Source: Virgibacillus_P tibetensis (GTDB taxonomy: Bacteria; Bacillota; Bacilli; Bacillales; Amphibacillaceae). Taken from it: a stretch of DNA of 64,000 bases. The stretch is taken from the NCBI RefSeq assembly GCF_036026595.1, contig NZ_JARZFX010000011.1, positions 1 through 64,000 of the forward strand. The letters are read 5' to 3'. The position numbers and the translations under genes are program-made. Of the stretch, positions 1 to 8,349 are shown piece after piece. Under the pieces are notes generated by a model. The model was given only the letters and a program-made list of their open reading frames with translations, did no database searches and was not told the DNA's origin. Every line of letters begins with the position of its first letter. Position 1 is the stretch's first letter.

Positions 1-11
1 TTTACCTTAAA

Positions 12-43
12 ATGAAAGAAAGGTCAGCTTTGCACCTGACCTT
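12..43 (-). terminator. Rho-independent terminator after the moeA-moaA-ywpF-like operon
   Basis: An 8-bp perfect stem (AAGGTCAG / CTGACCTT) with an 8-nt loop is followed on the minus strand by a T-rich run. It sits just past the stop of the last gene of the operon. Confidence 0.75.
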
Positions 44-45
44 CC

Positions 46-465
46 CTACGTTAATTCTTTAAATTTCTCTAACAACTCTTTTCCCTGATAACCATCTTCA
101 ATTAATCCGGTTAACATTTCTTCGACTTTTCCTTTACGACGATCTATTATTGTTCCTACAAATAAAACGTTTAAGTTGGTTCCTATTTCATTTATTCCAA
201 TAATCGATGTTATAAATGTAGCCGGCTCATTACTTTCTTTCGTTATTTTCACTTGAACCATAATCTCTTCTTTTTCTTTGCGTAACAAATCAAAGAAGCT
301 TAAATAGGAAGATTCTGTGTACGCTTCTATAGTCCACTGGTTTTTTTCATCCTCACGGTTAATAATTAACCCATCAAGTAAAGGGATACGTTGTTGAACA
401 ATCACTTCGTCTTTTTGCTCCAATATCTCTAAGGTTTTTAACTTGAATGTTTTCAACAAATTCAC
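46..465 (-). CDS. YwpF-like protein
   Basis: A 139-residue soluble protein with no signal peptide. The N-terminal pattern FKLKTLEI...IPLLDGLIINRED resembles the YwpF-like family of Bacillaceae as I remember it; the family has no firm biochemical role. It starts 14 bases after the moaA stop behind an AGAGGTG ribosome site, so it is the third gene of a moeA-moaA operon and ends at a terminator. Co-transcription does not prove a role in cofactor synthesis. The family call rests on recognising the pattern, not on a search. Confidence 0.6.
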   Translation of the reverse strand: MNLLKTFKLKTLEILEQKDEVIVQQRIPLLDGLIINREDEKNQWTIEAYTESSYLSFFDLLRKEKEEIMVQVKITKESNEPATFITSIIGINEIGTNLNVLFVGTIIDRRKGKVEEMLTGLIEDGYQGKELLEKFKELT

Positions 466-479
466 CTCTTTTCATGATA

Positions 480-1502
480 CTAGCCACCTATATAGGACAT
501 TTCAATCTTCTTGCGTTTAGTATCTTTCTTCTCAGCTCGCTCGTCTGAGTAGCGATCTTTTCTTGCTCCCCACAAAGCTGTAAGTTCTTCGTCCAATTGT
601 CCATTTGTTAATCCATCTCTTAACTTCTCTTTTATATTAAATCCATCTGAAGCAAATAGGCAAGTATATAATTTCCCATCTGCTGATAGACGGATGCGAG
701 TGCAAGTGTCACAGAAGGAATCTGTTACAGAGGAAATCACACCAATCTCACCACCGCCATCTTTATAACGATACCTGGAGGCAACCTCGCCATAATAATT
801 TTCTTCTAAAGGTTCAAGAGGAAATTCTTTATGTATTGTATCAACTATTTCTTTTTTTGAAATAACGTTTTTAAAGTCCCATCCATTATGATTACCTACA
901 TCCATAAATTCAATATATCGAAGAATAATATCTTTACCCTTGAAGTGACGTGCCATTGGAAGTATTTGACTTTCGTTCATACCTTTTTTAGCGACCATGT
1001 TTATTTTCACTTGTAAACCCGCATTTTGAGCGGCTTGAATACCTTTTAGTACAGGAAGCGTTCCAACACCTTTACCATTTATTTGTTTAAACACATCATC
1101 CTCTATTCCATCTAAACTGATATTCACACGTTTTAAGCCAGCTTCCTTCAATTTTACAGCCATTTTGGTTAGCAATATGCCATTTGTTGTTAATGCTATA
1201 TCCCGGATACCTGGAATGCCAGTTAATTTAGCAATTAGCTGATCAAGGTCCTTACGCATTAGGGGCTCTCCACCAGTAATCCGGATTTTTTCCACACCTA
1301 ACTTGGCAAATGTCGTAGCTAGACGAACAATTTCTTCATAATTGAGTAATTCACTCTCATGCAGAAATGGATAATCTTTTCCGAATATTTCCTTAGGCAT
1401 GCAGTATGTACAACGCAGGTTGCATTTATCGATGACAGAAATCCGTAAATCCTTCAGCAACCTGCCGAAATGGTCATTAATTGGTGTTGATTCTATACTC
1501 AT
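480..1502 (-). CDS. moaA: GTP 3',8-cyclase MoaA (molybdenum cofactor synthesis)
   Basis: Radical-SAM enzyme for the first step of molybdopterin synthesis, rearranging GTP to 3',8-cyclo-7,8-dihydro-GTP. The N-terminal radical-SAM cluster motif CNLRCTYC (about residues 27-34) has the CX3CX2C spacing. The second [4Fe-4S] site is visible as CDTC followed about 13 residues later by another Cys (FCDTCTRIRLSADGKLYTC). The protein ends in Gly-Gly, as MoaA proteins do for activation of cyclisation. At 340 residues it has the usual family length. It lies 17 bases after moeA in the same operon. MoaC, MoaE and MoaD are not in this window. Confidence 0.96.
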   Translation of the reverse strand: MSIESTPINDHFGRLLKDLRISVIDKCNLRCTYCMPKEIFGKDYPFLHESELLNYEEIVRLATTFAKLGVEKIRITGGEPLMRKDLDQLIAKLTGIPGIRDIALTTNGILLTKMAVKLKEAGLKRVNISLDGIEDDVFKQINGKGVGTLPVLKGIQAAQNAGLQVKINMVAKKGMNESQILPMARHFKGKDIILRYIEFMDVGNHNGWDFKNVISKKEIVDTIHKEFPLEPLEENYYGEVASRYRYKDGGGEIGVISSVTDSFCDTCTRIRLSADGKLYTCLFASDGFNIKEKLRDGLTNGQLDEELTALWGARKDRYSDERAEKKDTKRKKIEMSYIGG

Positions 1503-1519
1503 AGAGCCAGCCTCCTAAA

Positions 1520-2782
1520 TTAAAATTCACCCTGGCCAATTGGATCGTTAAGTAATAAAGCTTCTACCTGATCTCCTGACTTAAATCCTCTTGTCCCTCC
1601 AGGCAGTACCATAAAACAAGTTGTATGCGCTAACGATGTAACAACATTAGATTTATCCATCCCTGCTAATTGTACATTTACCATTCCATTTTCGTATGTT
1701 ATATAACTTCTTACGAATCTGGTAAATGGATTTGGCTTAGGGAAGTCTGCTGCTAATGTTGCTTTAATTCGTTTTAAATATGGATTATTATTAAATAAAT
1801 AGTGCTGTATCACTGGGCGAACGAACAACTCAAAACCTACATAACAAGCCGACGGGTTCCCCGATAAGCCAAATAATAACTGGTTACCTTTTACTGCAAC
1901 TGTAGTAACACTTCCAGGTCTCATTGCAACTTTATTAAACAACACTTCCGCTTCTAGTTCAGCATATATATCCGGCATCAAGTCAAAGTCTCCGACAGAT
2001 ACACCACCTGTTGTTATTAGAATGTCCACTTCCTCAAGGACATCCTTAATCTTCTTATAACTGGGATCAAATTCATCAGCAAGCTTGCCATAATACTTAC
2101 ATATACCACCTGCTTGCTCAATCTGTGAAGCTATCATATAGGCATTCGAGTTTCGGATTTTTCCAGGAACTAATTCCTGATCAACCTCCAACAGTTCCGT
2201 TCCCGTGGCAAGTACTCCTATTACCGGCTTTCTAGCCACTTCAACTTGATTATAACCAAATGTCGCCAGTATTGCTTTTACACCCGGGTTTATAATTGTA
2301 CCTTCTGGTAGAAGAAGTTCACCATTTTTTACCTCTGAGCCCTCTTTTATTATATTTTGCCCTGCAGCCATTTTTCTCTTAAGAGACATGTATTGCTTAT
2401 TATTTCTGTCACTGGTCTGACAGACTTCAAACATGGCGACACAGTCAGCACCGCTTGGGATTTTAGCACCGGTCATTATTCTGGTAGCCTGATTTACCTT
2501 GAGTGTTTTCGTAGGCAGCTGACCCGCACCTATATGTTCAACTACTTCAAATTCTACGGGATTATCACTTGAGGCATTCTGTGTATCTTCTGATCTGACA
2601 GCAAACCCATCATAAGGTGACTTATCAAATGAAGGTATATTATGTTTCGCACTAATTTTCTCAGCTAATCTTCTATTATTGCAATTAAGGATGGACACCT
2701 TTTCTCTTTCTCCTGTAATTCGGTGTTCCATAACCTTATTAACCGCTTCTTGTACCGCAATAGGTATTCGTCTTTCGACCAT
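1520..2782 (-). CDS. moeA: Molybdopterin molybdenumtransferase MoeA
   Basis: Inserts molybdate into adenylylated molybdopterin to give active Moco. The 420-residue protein has the MoeA layout: domain I/II near the start (FDKSPYDGFAVRSED, then RIMTGAKIPSGADCV), the MogA-like domain III in the middle (GVLATGTELLEV, then LITTGGVSVGDFD and LFGLSGNPSACYVGFE), and a C-terminal beta domain. All signature stretches are present. It is the first gene of an operon with moaA and the YwpF-like gene, and is read divergently from the small gene at 2954. The start follows a GGGGCGG ribosome site. Confidence 0.95.
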   Translation of the reverse strand: MVERRIPIAVQEAVNKVMEHRITGEREKVSILNCNNRRLAEKISAKHNIPSFDKSPYDGFAVRSEDTQNASSDNPVEFEVVEHIGAGQLPTKTLKVNQATRIMTGAKIPSGADCVAMFEVCQTSDRNNKQYMSLKRKMAAGQNIIKEGSEVKNGELLLPEGTIINPGVKAILATFGYNQVEVARKPVIGVLATGTELLEVDQELVPGKIRNSNAYMIASQIEQAGGICKYYGKLADEFDPSYKKIKDVLEEVDILITTGGVSVGDFDLMPDIYAELEAEVLFNKVAMRPGSVTTVAVKGNQLLFGLSGNPSACYVGFELFVRPVIQHYLFNNNPYLKRIKATLAADFPKPNPFTRFVRSYITYENGMVNVQLAGMDKSNVVTSLAHTTCFMVLPGGTRGFKSGDQVEALLLNDPIGQGEF

Positions 2783-2953
2783 TCATACCGCCCCTTTCTA
2801 AGGAATTGGCTTAAACTCTCTATCTAATTAAAGTGTAACAAAGATAACTGATAATTGATATTATTATTCTTTATAAAACAAATGCTATGTTTGATGTTTT
2901 TTAAATGTGGGTACTGTTTATAGACGAAACAAACAGTCAAGTGAGGTGATTAA

Positions 2954-3274
2954 GTGGAAGAAATATCATCCTACAAGATTCAGCTGAATGAAAAACTGCA
3001 GACAAAAGATGTTATAAAGATTTACAACTATGCTTCAAAGAGTGACTATAACATATATTTATATCGTGAAAACGTTATAGCTGATGCTGAAAATTTACCA
3101 AAGCTTTTATCCTTTTTCTTTGTTACACCACTAAATAATTCACTAGTCATGATTGTTGACGGCAAAAACACTCATGATGGATATGAAGAAGTCAAAAGCA
3201 TATTAGACAAAACAATCCAGGGCGAATTTCGTGTCAGCCATAAAATGCACACCGGCAAATCGGTAGTTGTATAA
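2954..3274 (+). CDS. HPr-fold-like small protein lacking the phosphorylatable histidine
   Basis: A 106-residue soluble protein with a GTG start behind a GTGAGGTGATT ribosome site. Residues 20-90 follow the spacing of HPr phosphocarriers (helix IYNYASKSDYNIYLY, then LPKLLSFFF and MIVDGKNTHDGYEEV, comparable to HPr IADGKDEEEAVEAL). The HPr active-site His and its GLHARPA context are absent, so it cannot act as a standard phosphocarrier. The fold call is inference from pattern. It starts a run of three small genes. Confidence 0.45.
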   Translation: MEEISSYKIQLNEKLQTKDVIKIYNYASKSDYNIYLYRENVIADAENLPKLLSFFFVTPLNNSLVMIVDGKNTHDGYEEVKSILDKTIQGEFRVSHKMHTGKSVVV

Positions 3275-3303
3275 CTAACTAAACCTAAAGGAGAGTTATT
3301 TAA

Positions 3304-3450
3304 ATGGATGAACATAAAGAAATCGAACGCAGAGAAAAGAAATCGGATCCTAGTAAAGTAGGCGTAGCAGTAATAAAGTATGTAACCTATCTCGTTATAT
3401 TTTTCGGTATTCTATGGTTCCTTATCAATTATGTCTTCCAGTTATTCTAA
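3304..3450 (+). CDS. Small single-pass membrane protein (48 aa)
   Basis: The ATG follows AAAGGAGAG. The product is a charged N-terminus (MDEHKEIERREKKSDP) and one hydrophobic helix near residues 25-47 (VIKYVTYLVIFFGILWFLIN), ending LF. It sits 29 bases after the HPr-like gene, so the two are likely co-transcribed. The ribosome site and the spacing support a real gene. Function unknown. Confidence 0.6.
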   Translation: MDEHKEIERREKKSDPSKVGVAVIKYVTYLVIFFGILWFLINYVFQLF

Positions 3451-3509
3451 GCTAACGTATAAGAACTTATTATTTTGAACAACATGAATAAAGAATAGGG
3501 AGCGATGTA

Positions 3510-3689
3510 ATGACTTGGATAACGTTGTTGATTATAGTAGTCATTTCCATTCTAATTTTTTCTTTTGTCAAAAACAAAAAGAATGTAATTGGAGAGGATT
3601 CAATCCAAACGAAAGAAGATCAGGAAGCACTAGAAGAAGATTATTTATCGCATGGAACAAATAAGGATAACGATCAAAAAAATATTTAA
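3510..3689 (+). CDS. Small membrane-anchored protein (59 aa)
   Basis: The start ATG is preceded by GGGAGCG. One N-terminal membrane helix (about residues 2-20, WITLLIIVVISILIFSF) is followed by a basic stretch and an acidic soluble tail. A strong terminator follows within a few bases, which fits the last gene of the small operon. No family recognised. Confidence 0.55.
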   Translation: MTWITLLIIVVISILIFSFVKNKKNVIGEDSIQTKEDQEALEEDYLSHGTNKDNDQKNI

Positions 3690-3690
3690 G

Positions 3691-3721
3691 AAGAACACCG
3701 CGAATAGGCGGTGTTTTTTTA
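3691..3721 (+). terminator. Rho-independent terminator of the small-gene operon
   Basis: A 7-bp GC-rich stem (ACACCGC / GCGGTGT) with a 6-nt loop is followed by a run of T. It ends the transcript from 2954 and shows that the next lipoprotein gene cannot start upstream of about 3720. Confidence 0.85.
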
Positions 3722-3801
3722 TAACGAATACCCTGTTAAATATTTTTAATTATTGTATAATTATAGAGAATAATTATGTTTTCAAAGCGGGGGTATTTAA
3801 C

Positions 3802-4533
3802 ATTAAAAAAAAATTAGGAATTATAACTTTTTTAATCTTATTGGTAATAACTGCATGCCAAAACCGCGAACCTGTAATTGAAAAAGTTGATGCCATACCG
3901 GAAAAACCTAATAGCGAACCAGAATTAGTTGAGCAGGTAAAAGAAGAGGAAGTTGAAGAATTCATCGAATTTTATCTGGATGATGAACAAATTACAATCA
4001 ACTTACAAGCAGTTCCTATACTTAAGGAATATTTACATACAACAAAGGATCGTAGAAAGGCAACGGAACAAATGAGGTTCGAACGCATCTACAATAAGGA
4101 GCAGAGTGTTTATCTTCTTGAATTTTCCTGCAGTAATGACAAGTGCTCCTATTTAGCTTTTAATCAAACGAAAGACAACCAGGCACATTTAATAGCAGAT
4201 TTAGCAAAATCGGTAGATGCAGTTATATCTCCAGAGGCAACAAAAATTTTATTTATATTTGAACGCAGTAACAAGTCCCTCCCCCAACCGTTAACAAACA
4301 TTGTTGTTATTGACATAGATAACTGGGATATCGTACCATTAGTTAATGAAACAACAAATCGTGATATATTGAACTTCAACTGGCCCTTAGCTACTGTGGA
4401 ATGGAAAGATGATGATTCTATCTCTGTGACAAAGCCTGCACTACTTGAACCAGATGATGAGCCACATTATGAGTGGCAGGAGGACGGGGAACTTCCTATG
4501 AGCACGATTACATTAAGAGCCGCGAGCAATTAA
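3802..4533 (+). CDS. Lipoprotein of unknown function, probable ATT start codon
   Basis: The reading frame has no ATG, GTG or TTG start after the terminator at 3691-3721 that would leave a normal signal peptide. An ATT codon at 3802 lies 8 bases after GCGGGGG and begins a typical lipoprotein signal (IKKKLGIITFLILLVITAC) with lipobox ITAC. The mature protein begins with an acidic Glu/Pro/Val-rich linker, followed by a 200-residue domain with no recognised family. It lies 15 bases before the nitroreductase gene. The frame and the lipobox are clear; the exact start codon is inference. Confidence 0.65.
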   Translation: MKKKLGIITFLILLVITACQNREPVIEKVDAIPEKPNSEPELVEQVKEEEVEEFIEFYLDDEQITINLQAVPILKEYLHTTKDRRKATEQMRFERIYNKEQSVYLLEFSCSNDKCSYLAFNQTKDNQAHLIADLAKSVDAVISPEATKILFIFERSNKSLPQPLTNIVVIDIDNWDIVPLVNETTNRDILNFNWPLATVEWKDDDSISVTKPALLEPDDEPHYEWQEDGELPMSTITLRAASN

Positions 4534-4548
4534 CAGAAGGAGAGTAAC

Positions 4549-5301
4549 ATGAATAATAATCCTACTTTAGAAACTATTCTTAATCACCGTTCAATTCGTA
4601 AATTTAAAGACAAAAGGCTAACAACGGATCAAATTCATACAATTGTTAAGGCTGCACAACAGGCTTCAACTTCCAGTCATGTTATGGCATATACAATTAT
4701 TGGAGTGACTGACGAATCAATAAAAGCAGACTTAGCTTCTATTTCCGGACAGCCATATGTTAAAGATAATGGCCATTTGTTAATCTTTTGCGGAGATTTA
4801 AACAGGATAAAACAACAGGCGACACTACAAGAGCAGGTGGATATGCAGGAGACCCTGGAAAGTACAGAACAATTTATAGTTGCTGCCATAGATGCATCAC
4901 TAGCTGCACAAAACGCAGCCCTGGCTGCTGAATCCATGGGAATCGGTATTTGTTTCATAGGAAGCATCAGAAATAATATCAGACGTGTAAATGACATCTT
5001 AGATCTCCCTGACCATGTCGTACCTTTCTTTGGTCTTGCCCTGGGATATCCTGAACAACAGCCAGAAAAGAAACCTCGTTTGCCTATTGACGTTGTTTAC
5101 CATGAAAATCATTATCAGGGTACTGACCAACAAAGAGAATTAATAAAAGACTTTGATAAAAGCCTTGCAACCTATTATGAAAATAGGTCAAAAAATTCAC
5201 GAACAGATACATGGACTGAACAAATGATCAGAAAATACAGCAATGCCGTTCGAATGGATGTATCGCCTTACATAAAAGAAAAGAAATTTAACAGGCGCTA
5301 A
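4549..5301 (+). CDS. NADPH-dependent nitro/flavin reductase (NfsA/NfrA type)
   Basis: A 250-residue FMN-dependent oxidoreductase of the oxygen-insensitive nitroreductase family. The N-terminal HRSIRKFKDKRLT contains the FMN phosphate-binding HRSIR signature. The central AAQNAALAAESMGIGICFIG and the later FFGLALGYPEQQPEKKPRLP are typical of NfsA/NfrA-like enzymes. The ATG follows AGAAGGAGAG, 15 bases after the lipoprotein stop, and a terminator follows. The likely role is reduction of nitro compounds, quinones or flavin; the substrate cannot be told from sequence. Confidence 0.9.
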   Translation: MNNNPTLETILNHRSIRKFKDKRLTTDQIHTIVKAAQQASTSSHVMAYTIIGVTDESIKADLASISGQPYVKDNGHLLIFCGDLNRIKQQATLQEQVDMQETLESTEQFIVAAIDASLAAQNAALAAESMGIGICFIGSIRNNIRRVNDILDLPDHVVPFFGLALGYPEQQPEKKPRLPIDVVYHENHYQGTDQQRELIKDFDKSLATYYENRSKNSRTDTWTEQMIRKYSNAVRMDVSPYIKEKKFNRR

Positions 5302-5307
5302 AACAAA

Positions 5308-5355
5308 TAAAACTTTAACTTCTTGCCGACAGTGGCAAAAGTTAAAGTTTTTTTA
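5308..5355 (+). terminator. Terminator after the nitroreductase gene
   Basis: A long stem (AACTTTAACTT / AAGTTAAAGTT) with an inner GCC-GGC hairpin is followed by TTTTTTT. Confidence 0.85.
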
Positions 5356-5390
5356 GTTCTCATTCATAAAGAAAGCATAACTTGTCCCCC

Positions 5391-5418
5391 CTGCTAATTT
5401 TCTGATTTAAAATTAGCA
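5391..5418. repeat. Perfect 10-bp inverted repeat
   Basis: TGCTAATTTT and its exact complement are separated by 7 bases, between two convergent genes. There is no clear T tract, so it is a stem-loop at the convergent 3' ends rather than a proven terminator. Confidence 0.5.
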
Positions 5419-5451
5419 GCGTCAAACTCTAACGGATACTGATACTGATAG

Positions 5452-5898
5452 CTACTCAAACAATAGATTCTCTTCATGTTCAATGGATAATCTTTCGCCA
5501 TTTACATCTAATCTTGCATGAACATAAAGCTTACATTCGCCTTTTTCACTTATTGAAAATGAAACAGTGCTTTGCGGATGGTAAATATCACCTTTTCGTA
5601 AAACCTTCATTACCGTGCTTCCTGTAAAGTCATGTTTGTTGTTGCCTATAGAGATAGAAACTAAGGGTGACTGGTGTACAATTTTGACCGGTTCCTCCCC
5701 AACATACTGAATAGATCGCATTACTTCGATTCCCTTATCTTTTTCATCTACTCTCATATGTAAAATAAAATCTCCTACCTGTTTCATTGACGAAACATTT
5801 TCAGACAGTTTTGCATTGGCACTCCCATATTTCAAATACAATACTGATGATAAACAAATGAATAAAATAAGGAAAATTAACAAGAGCTTTTTCACCAC
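5452..5898 (-). CDS. Exported or membrane-anchored protein of unknown function
   Basis: Two adjacent GTG codons (5896-5898 and 5893-5895) follow an AGGGGGC ribosome site. This start gives MVKKLLLIFLILFICLSSV as a signal peptide or N-anchor and about 148 residues. A longer frame exists upstream, but it lacks a ribosome site and would bury the hydrophobic segment. The mature part looks beta-rich and contains VSISIGNNKHDFTGS. No family recognised. Confidence 0.6.
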   Translation of the reverse strand: MVKKLLLIFLILFICLSSVLYLKYGSANAKLSENVSSMKQVGDFILHMRVDEKDKGIEVMRSIQYVGEEPVKIVHQSPLVSISIGNNKHDFTGSTVMKVLRKGDIYHPQSTVSFSISEKGECKLYVHARLDVNGERLSIEHEENLLFE

Positions 5899-6070
5899 AA
5901 TGCCCCCTGTGTAAATAACTTCTATAATATAAAACGAAAGTAACTCGGTAAAAGTTTCATTTTTCATTATATTTTTCAAAAATAGTTATAAAAGGAAATA
6001 TATAGAAAGTATATTTCCGCTCAGTTAATCTAATTATAACTAGAGAAGACCTTATAAAGGAGGGCTTAAT

Positions 6071-6277
6071 ATGACAGTTGGAAGTCAAGTAAAACAGACA
6101 GTTGCTGGATTAAAAAGTGCGCAGGCCAGTTTCGAGCAATTTGCGTTGCAGACTGAAAATAAACAAGCCAAGCAGTTATATGAGAACGCCGCTCAACAAA
6201 CGATGGCAATCTTACAAACTGTAGAACCAAGAATATTGCAAATGGAGCAAGAAGAACCACAATACAAAGGATTCTAG
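6071..6277 (+). CDS. DUF1657 protein, first gene of the accessory SpoVA operon
   Basis: A 68-residue helical protein beginning MTVGSQVKQT and ending in EEPQYKGF, the hallmarks of DUF1657. It has a strong AAAGGAGGG ribosome site. DUF1657 genes occur in sporulation spoVA clusters, and a paralogue lies at 8708. The function of the domain is unknown. As first gene of the seven-gene run it should carry the operon promoter upstream; a forespore (SigG) promoter would be expected, but none was identified with confidence. Confidence 0.88.
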   Translation: MTVGSQVKQTVAGLKSAQASFEQFALQTENKQAKQLYENAAQQTMAILQTVEPRILQMEQEEPQYKGF

Positions 6278-6326
6278 TGGACATATTTCAACAGCACGAA
6301 ACGGATTTAATAGAGGAGGTTGGTCA

Positions 6327-6389
6327 ATGCCAGCCTTCTTTATCCACATAACGGAGAAATGGGTGAAAATATGCCTGGTACTAAAATAG
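6327..6389 (+). CDS. Possible 20-codon leader frame overlapping the lipoprotein start
   Basis: The ATG at 6327 is placed ideally behind TAGAGGAGG and opens a frame MPAFFIHITEKWVKICLVLK that stops at 6389, inside the lipoprotein signal peptide in another frame. It could be a leader for translational coupling, or a relic of a frameshifted start. Only the ribosome-site geometry supports it. Confidence 0.3.
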   Translation: MPAFFIHITEKWVKICLVLK

Positions 6390-6835
6390 TTATTACTATC
6401 GCTTTACTCTATCTATTATCTGGATGTGGTCCAGATACAACGTCTGATTCTACAGGTGTTGAAAATCAGGATATTGAGTTTACTACCATATCGACCAATT
6501 CCTCAATAGACCAATCGGTTTCAAACAAAGCTAAGGAAAGCCTAAGCTCAAATGATGCTTTAACGTCAGTAAACGCAGTTAATACGGATAAAGATCTGTT
6601 GATAGCAGTAGAAGTTCATCATAATCAGCGTTTTAGATTAGCTAAATTACGTAAAGAACTGACCAAACAAATGGAAAAGGAATTCCCAAAGAAAAAAGTA
6701 GAACTTTCGACTGACCAGAAGATCGTTCTGGAACTGGAACAACTGGAATATGAAATTCAATCAGAAGCGATGAGTAAAAAAAAGCTGGAGAAGAAAACAA
6801 AACGAATAATTAAGTTGTCAAAAGAACAGACATAA
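6371..6835 (+). CDS. YhcN/YlaJ-family sporulation lipoprotein
   Basis: From the ATG at 6371 (or 6359, nine residues in the same frame upstream region) the protein begins with a lipoprotein signal with lipobox LLSGC. The mature part holds VNTDKDLLIAVEVHHNQRF and a basic C-terminal helix, as in YhcN/YlaJ lipoproteins of spore inner membranes. It lies between the DUF1657 gene and spoVAC. A strong AGGAGG just upstream instead serves an overlapping 20-codon frame at 6327, so translation may be coupled. The family is confident; the start is not. Confidence 0.75.
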   Translation: MPGTKIVITIALLYLLSGCGPDTTSDSTGVENQDIEFTTISTNSSIDQSVSNKAKESLSSNDALTSVNAVNTDKDLLIAVEVHHNQRFRLAKLRKELTKQMEKEFPKKKVELSTDQKIVLELEQLEYEIQSEAMSKKKLEKKTKRIIKLSKEQT

Positions 6836-6853
6836 CGAAATGAGTGAAGGGCA

Positions 6854-7333
6854 ATGGCAGATAAAAAGAAAAAAAAATTACCACCAGAAGCTCAGGAATA
6901 CCAAGCTTTTCAGCAGCAAAGAGAAGTAAAAAGACCTATTATGAAAAATTGTATAAAAGCATTTTTAATTGGTGGGTTAATTTGTTTTATCGGTCAGTTA
7001 ATATCCACTTTTTATATACATTTCTTCAATTTCACAGAACAAACTGTTGGCAGCCCTACTGTAGCTACATTAATTTTTATCACGATGATCTTAACAGGAT
7101 TTGGTGTGTATGACCGAATTGGGCAATTTTCCGGAGCGGGCTCTGCGGTTCCAGTAACTGGTTTCGGTAATGCTGTTATTGCTGCGGCAATTGAACACAG
7201 AACAGAAGGGTTCATTCTCGGTGTAGGAAGTAATATGCTGAAGTTAGCTGGTCCAGTTATTGTGTATGGCGTATTCGCTGCTTTCGTGATTGCTCTTATT
7301 AAAACTATATTAATTCAGTGGGGTGGCTTTTAA
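6854..7333 (+). CDS. spoVAC: Stage V sporulation protein AC (SpoVAC)
   Basis: A 159-residue integral membrane protein. A Lys-rich cytoplasmic N-terminus (MADKKKKKLPPEAQEY) precedes several membrane helices, with the conserved SpoVAC motif YDRIGQFSGAGSAVPVTGFG and FILGVGSNMLKLAGPVIVYG. SpoVAC forms part of the channel that moves dipicolinic acid in developing and germinating spores and acts as a mechanosensitive channel in B. subtilis. The stop overlaps the spoVAD start in TAATG, which points to coupled translation. Confidence 0.95.
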   Translation: MADKKKKKLPPEAQEYQAFQQQREVKRPIMKNCIKAFLIGGLICFIGQLISTFYIHFFNFTEQTVGSPTVATLIFITMILTGFGVYDRIGQFSGAGSAVPVTGFGNAVIAAAIEHRTEGFILGVGSNMLKLAGPVIVYGVFAAFVIALIKTILIQWGGF

Positions 7334-8349
7334 TGCTAGTCGGACATCAGACATGGACTTTTGAAAATAGACCTACTATTATTTCCACCGGCACTGTTGG
7401 TGGTCCGTTTGAAGCAAACGGAAGTATTCCAAACGATTTCGATATTTTACATGATGATATGTGGCTGCAACAGGATTCATTTGAAAAAGCACAACAAATG
7501 ATGATGGAGGAAGCATGTCAAGTTGCCATTAAAAAATCTGCAATAGAAAAAGAACAGGTGCAATTTTTTATTAGTGGTGATTTGATAAACCAAATCACAC
7601 CTACCAGTTTTGCAGCTAAGACCATGAGCATCCCCTACTTAGGGATATTCAGCGCCTGCGCAACCTCCGCACAAAGCCTGGCATTAGCTGCTTTTTTTAT
7701 TAATGGGAATGGAGCCAACTACATTTTAAGCGGAGCATCAAGTCATAATGCTGCTGCTGAGAAACAGTTTAGGTATCCTACAGAATACGGAGGACAAAAG
7801 CCTCCTACTGCTCAATGGACAGTAACAGGAGCTGGTTGCGCCCTTGTAGCTAAAATGGGACAAGGTCCGGCGGTAACCTCTGCCACTATAGGGAAAATAG
7901 TTGATATGGGGATTACAGACCCGTTTAATATGGGAGGCGCCATGGCTGCTGCGGCAGTAAATACCATTGAGACTCACTTTAAGGAAAGAAATGTGGATCC
8001 CTCCTATTACGACCTAATCGTAACTGGTGATCTGGGACATATAGGCAGAGAAGTATCATTAGATCTTTTAAAGGAACGCGGTCTGCCTATCCAGGAGCAG
8101 CAATATGTTGATTGTGGTCTTACCATATATCGTGAAGGTCAGCCTGTATTAGCTGGTGCCAGTGGACCTGCATGCTCTGCCATAGTAACCTATGGACATT
8201 TCTTAAAGAAGATGGAAAAAGGCGAGATTAAACGATTACTTATGGTAGCCACCGGCTCTCTGCACTCCCCATTAAGTGTTCAACAAGGTGATCCGATACC
8301 ATGCATAGCCCACGCCGTATCAATTGAAACAGGAAGTGATAGGATATGA
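7333..8349 (+). CDS. spoVAD: Stage V sporulation protein AD (SpoVAD)
   Basis: The start is placed at the ATG overlapping the spoVAC stop, giving MLVGHQTWTFENRPTI. SpoVAD has a thiolase/KAS III-like fold that binds dipicolinic acid. Here the typical GTVGGPFEANGSIPNDFD, the FSACATSAQSLALA segment (the nucleophile-region Cys is present), and the GALGHI-like TGDLGHIGREVSLDLL are all visible. About 338 residues is normal. Its stop overlaps the spoVAE start (ATGA). Confidence 0.95.
   Translation: MLVGHQTWTFENRPTIISTGTVGGPFEANGSIPNDFDILHDDMWLQQDSFEKAQQMMMEEACQVAIKKSAIEKEQVQFFISGDLINQITPTSFAAKTMSIPYLGIFSACATSAQSLALAAFFINGNGANYILSGASSHNAAAEKQFRYPTEYGGQKPPTAQWTVTGAGCALVAKMGQGPAVTSATIGKIVDMGITDPFNMGGAMAAAAVNTIETHFKERNVDPSYYDLIVTGDLGHIGREVSLDLLKERGLPIQEQQYVDCGLTIYREGQPVLAGASGPACSAIVTYGHFLKKMEKGEIKRLLMVATGSLHSPLSVQQGDPIPCIAHAVSIETGSDRI

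Noticed and set aside
3652..3801. ATG-started extension of the lipoprotein frame
   Set aside because: It overlaps the preceding 59-residue gene and its terminator hairpin, and would put 50 residues before the signal peptide.
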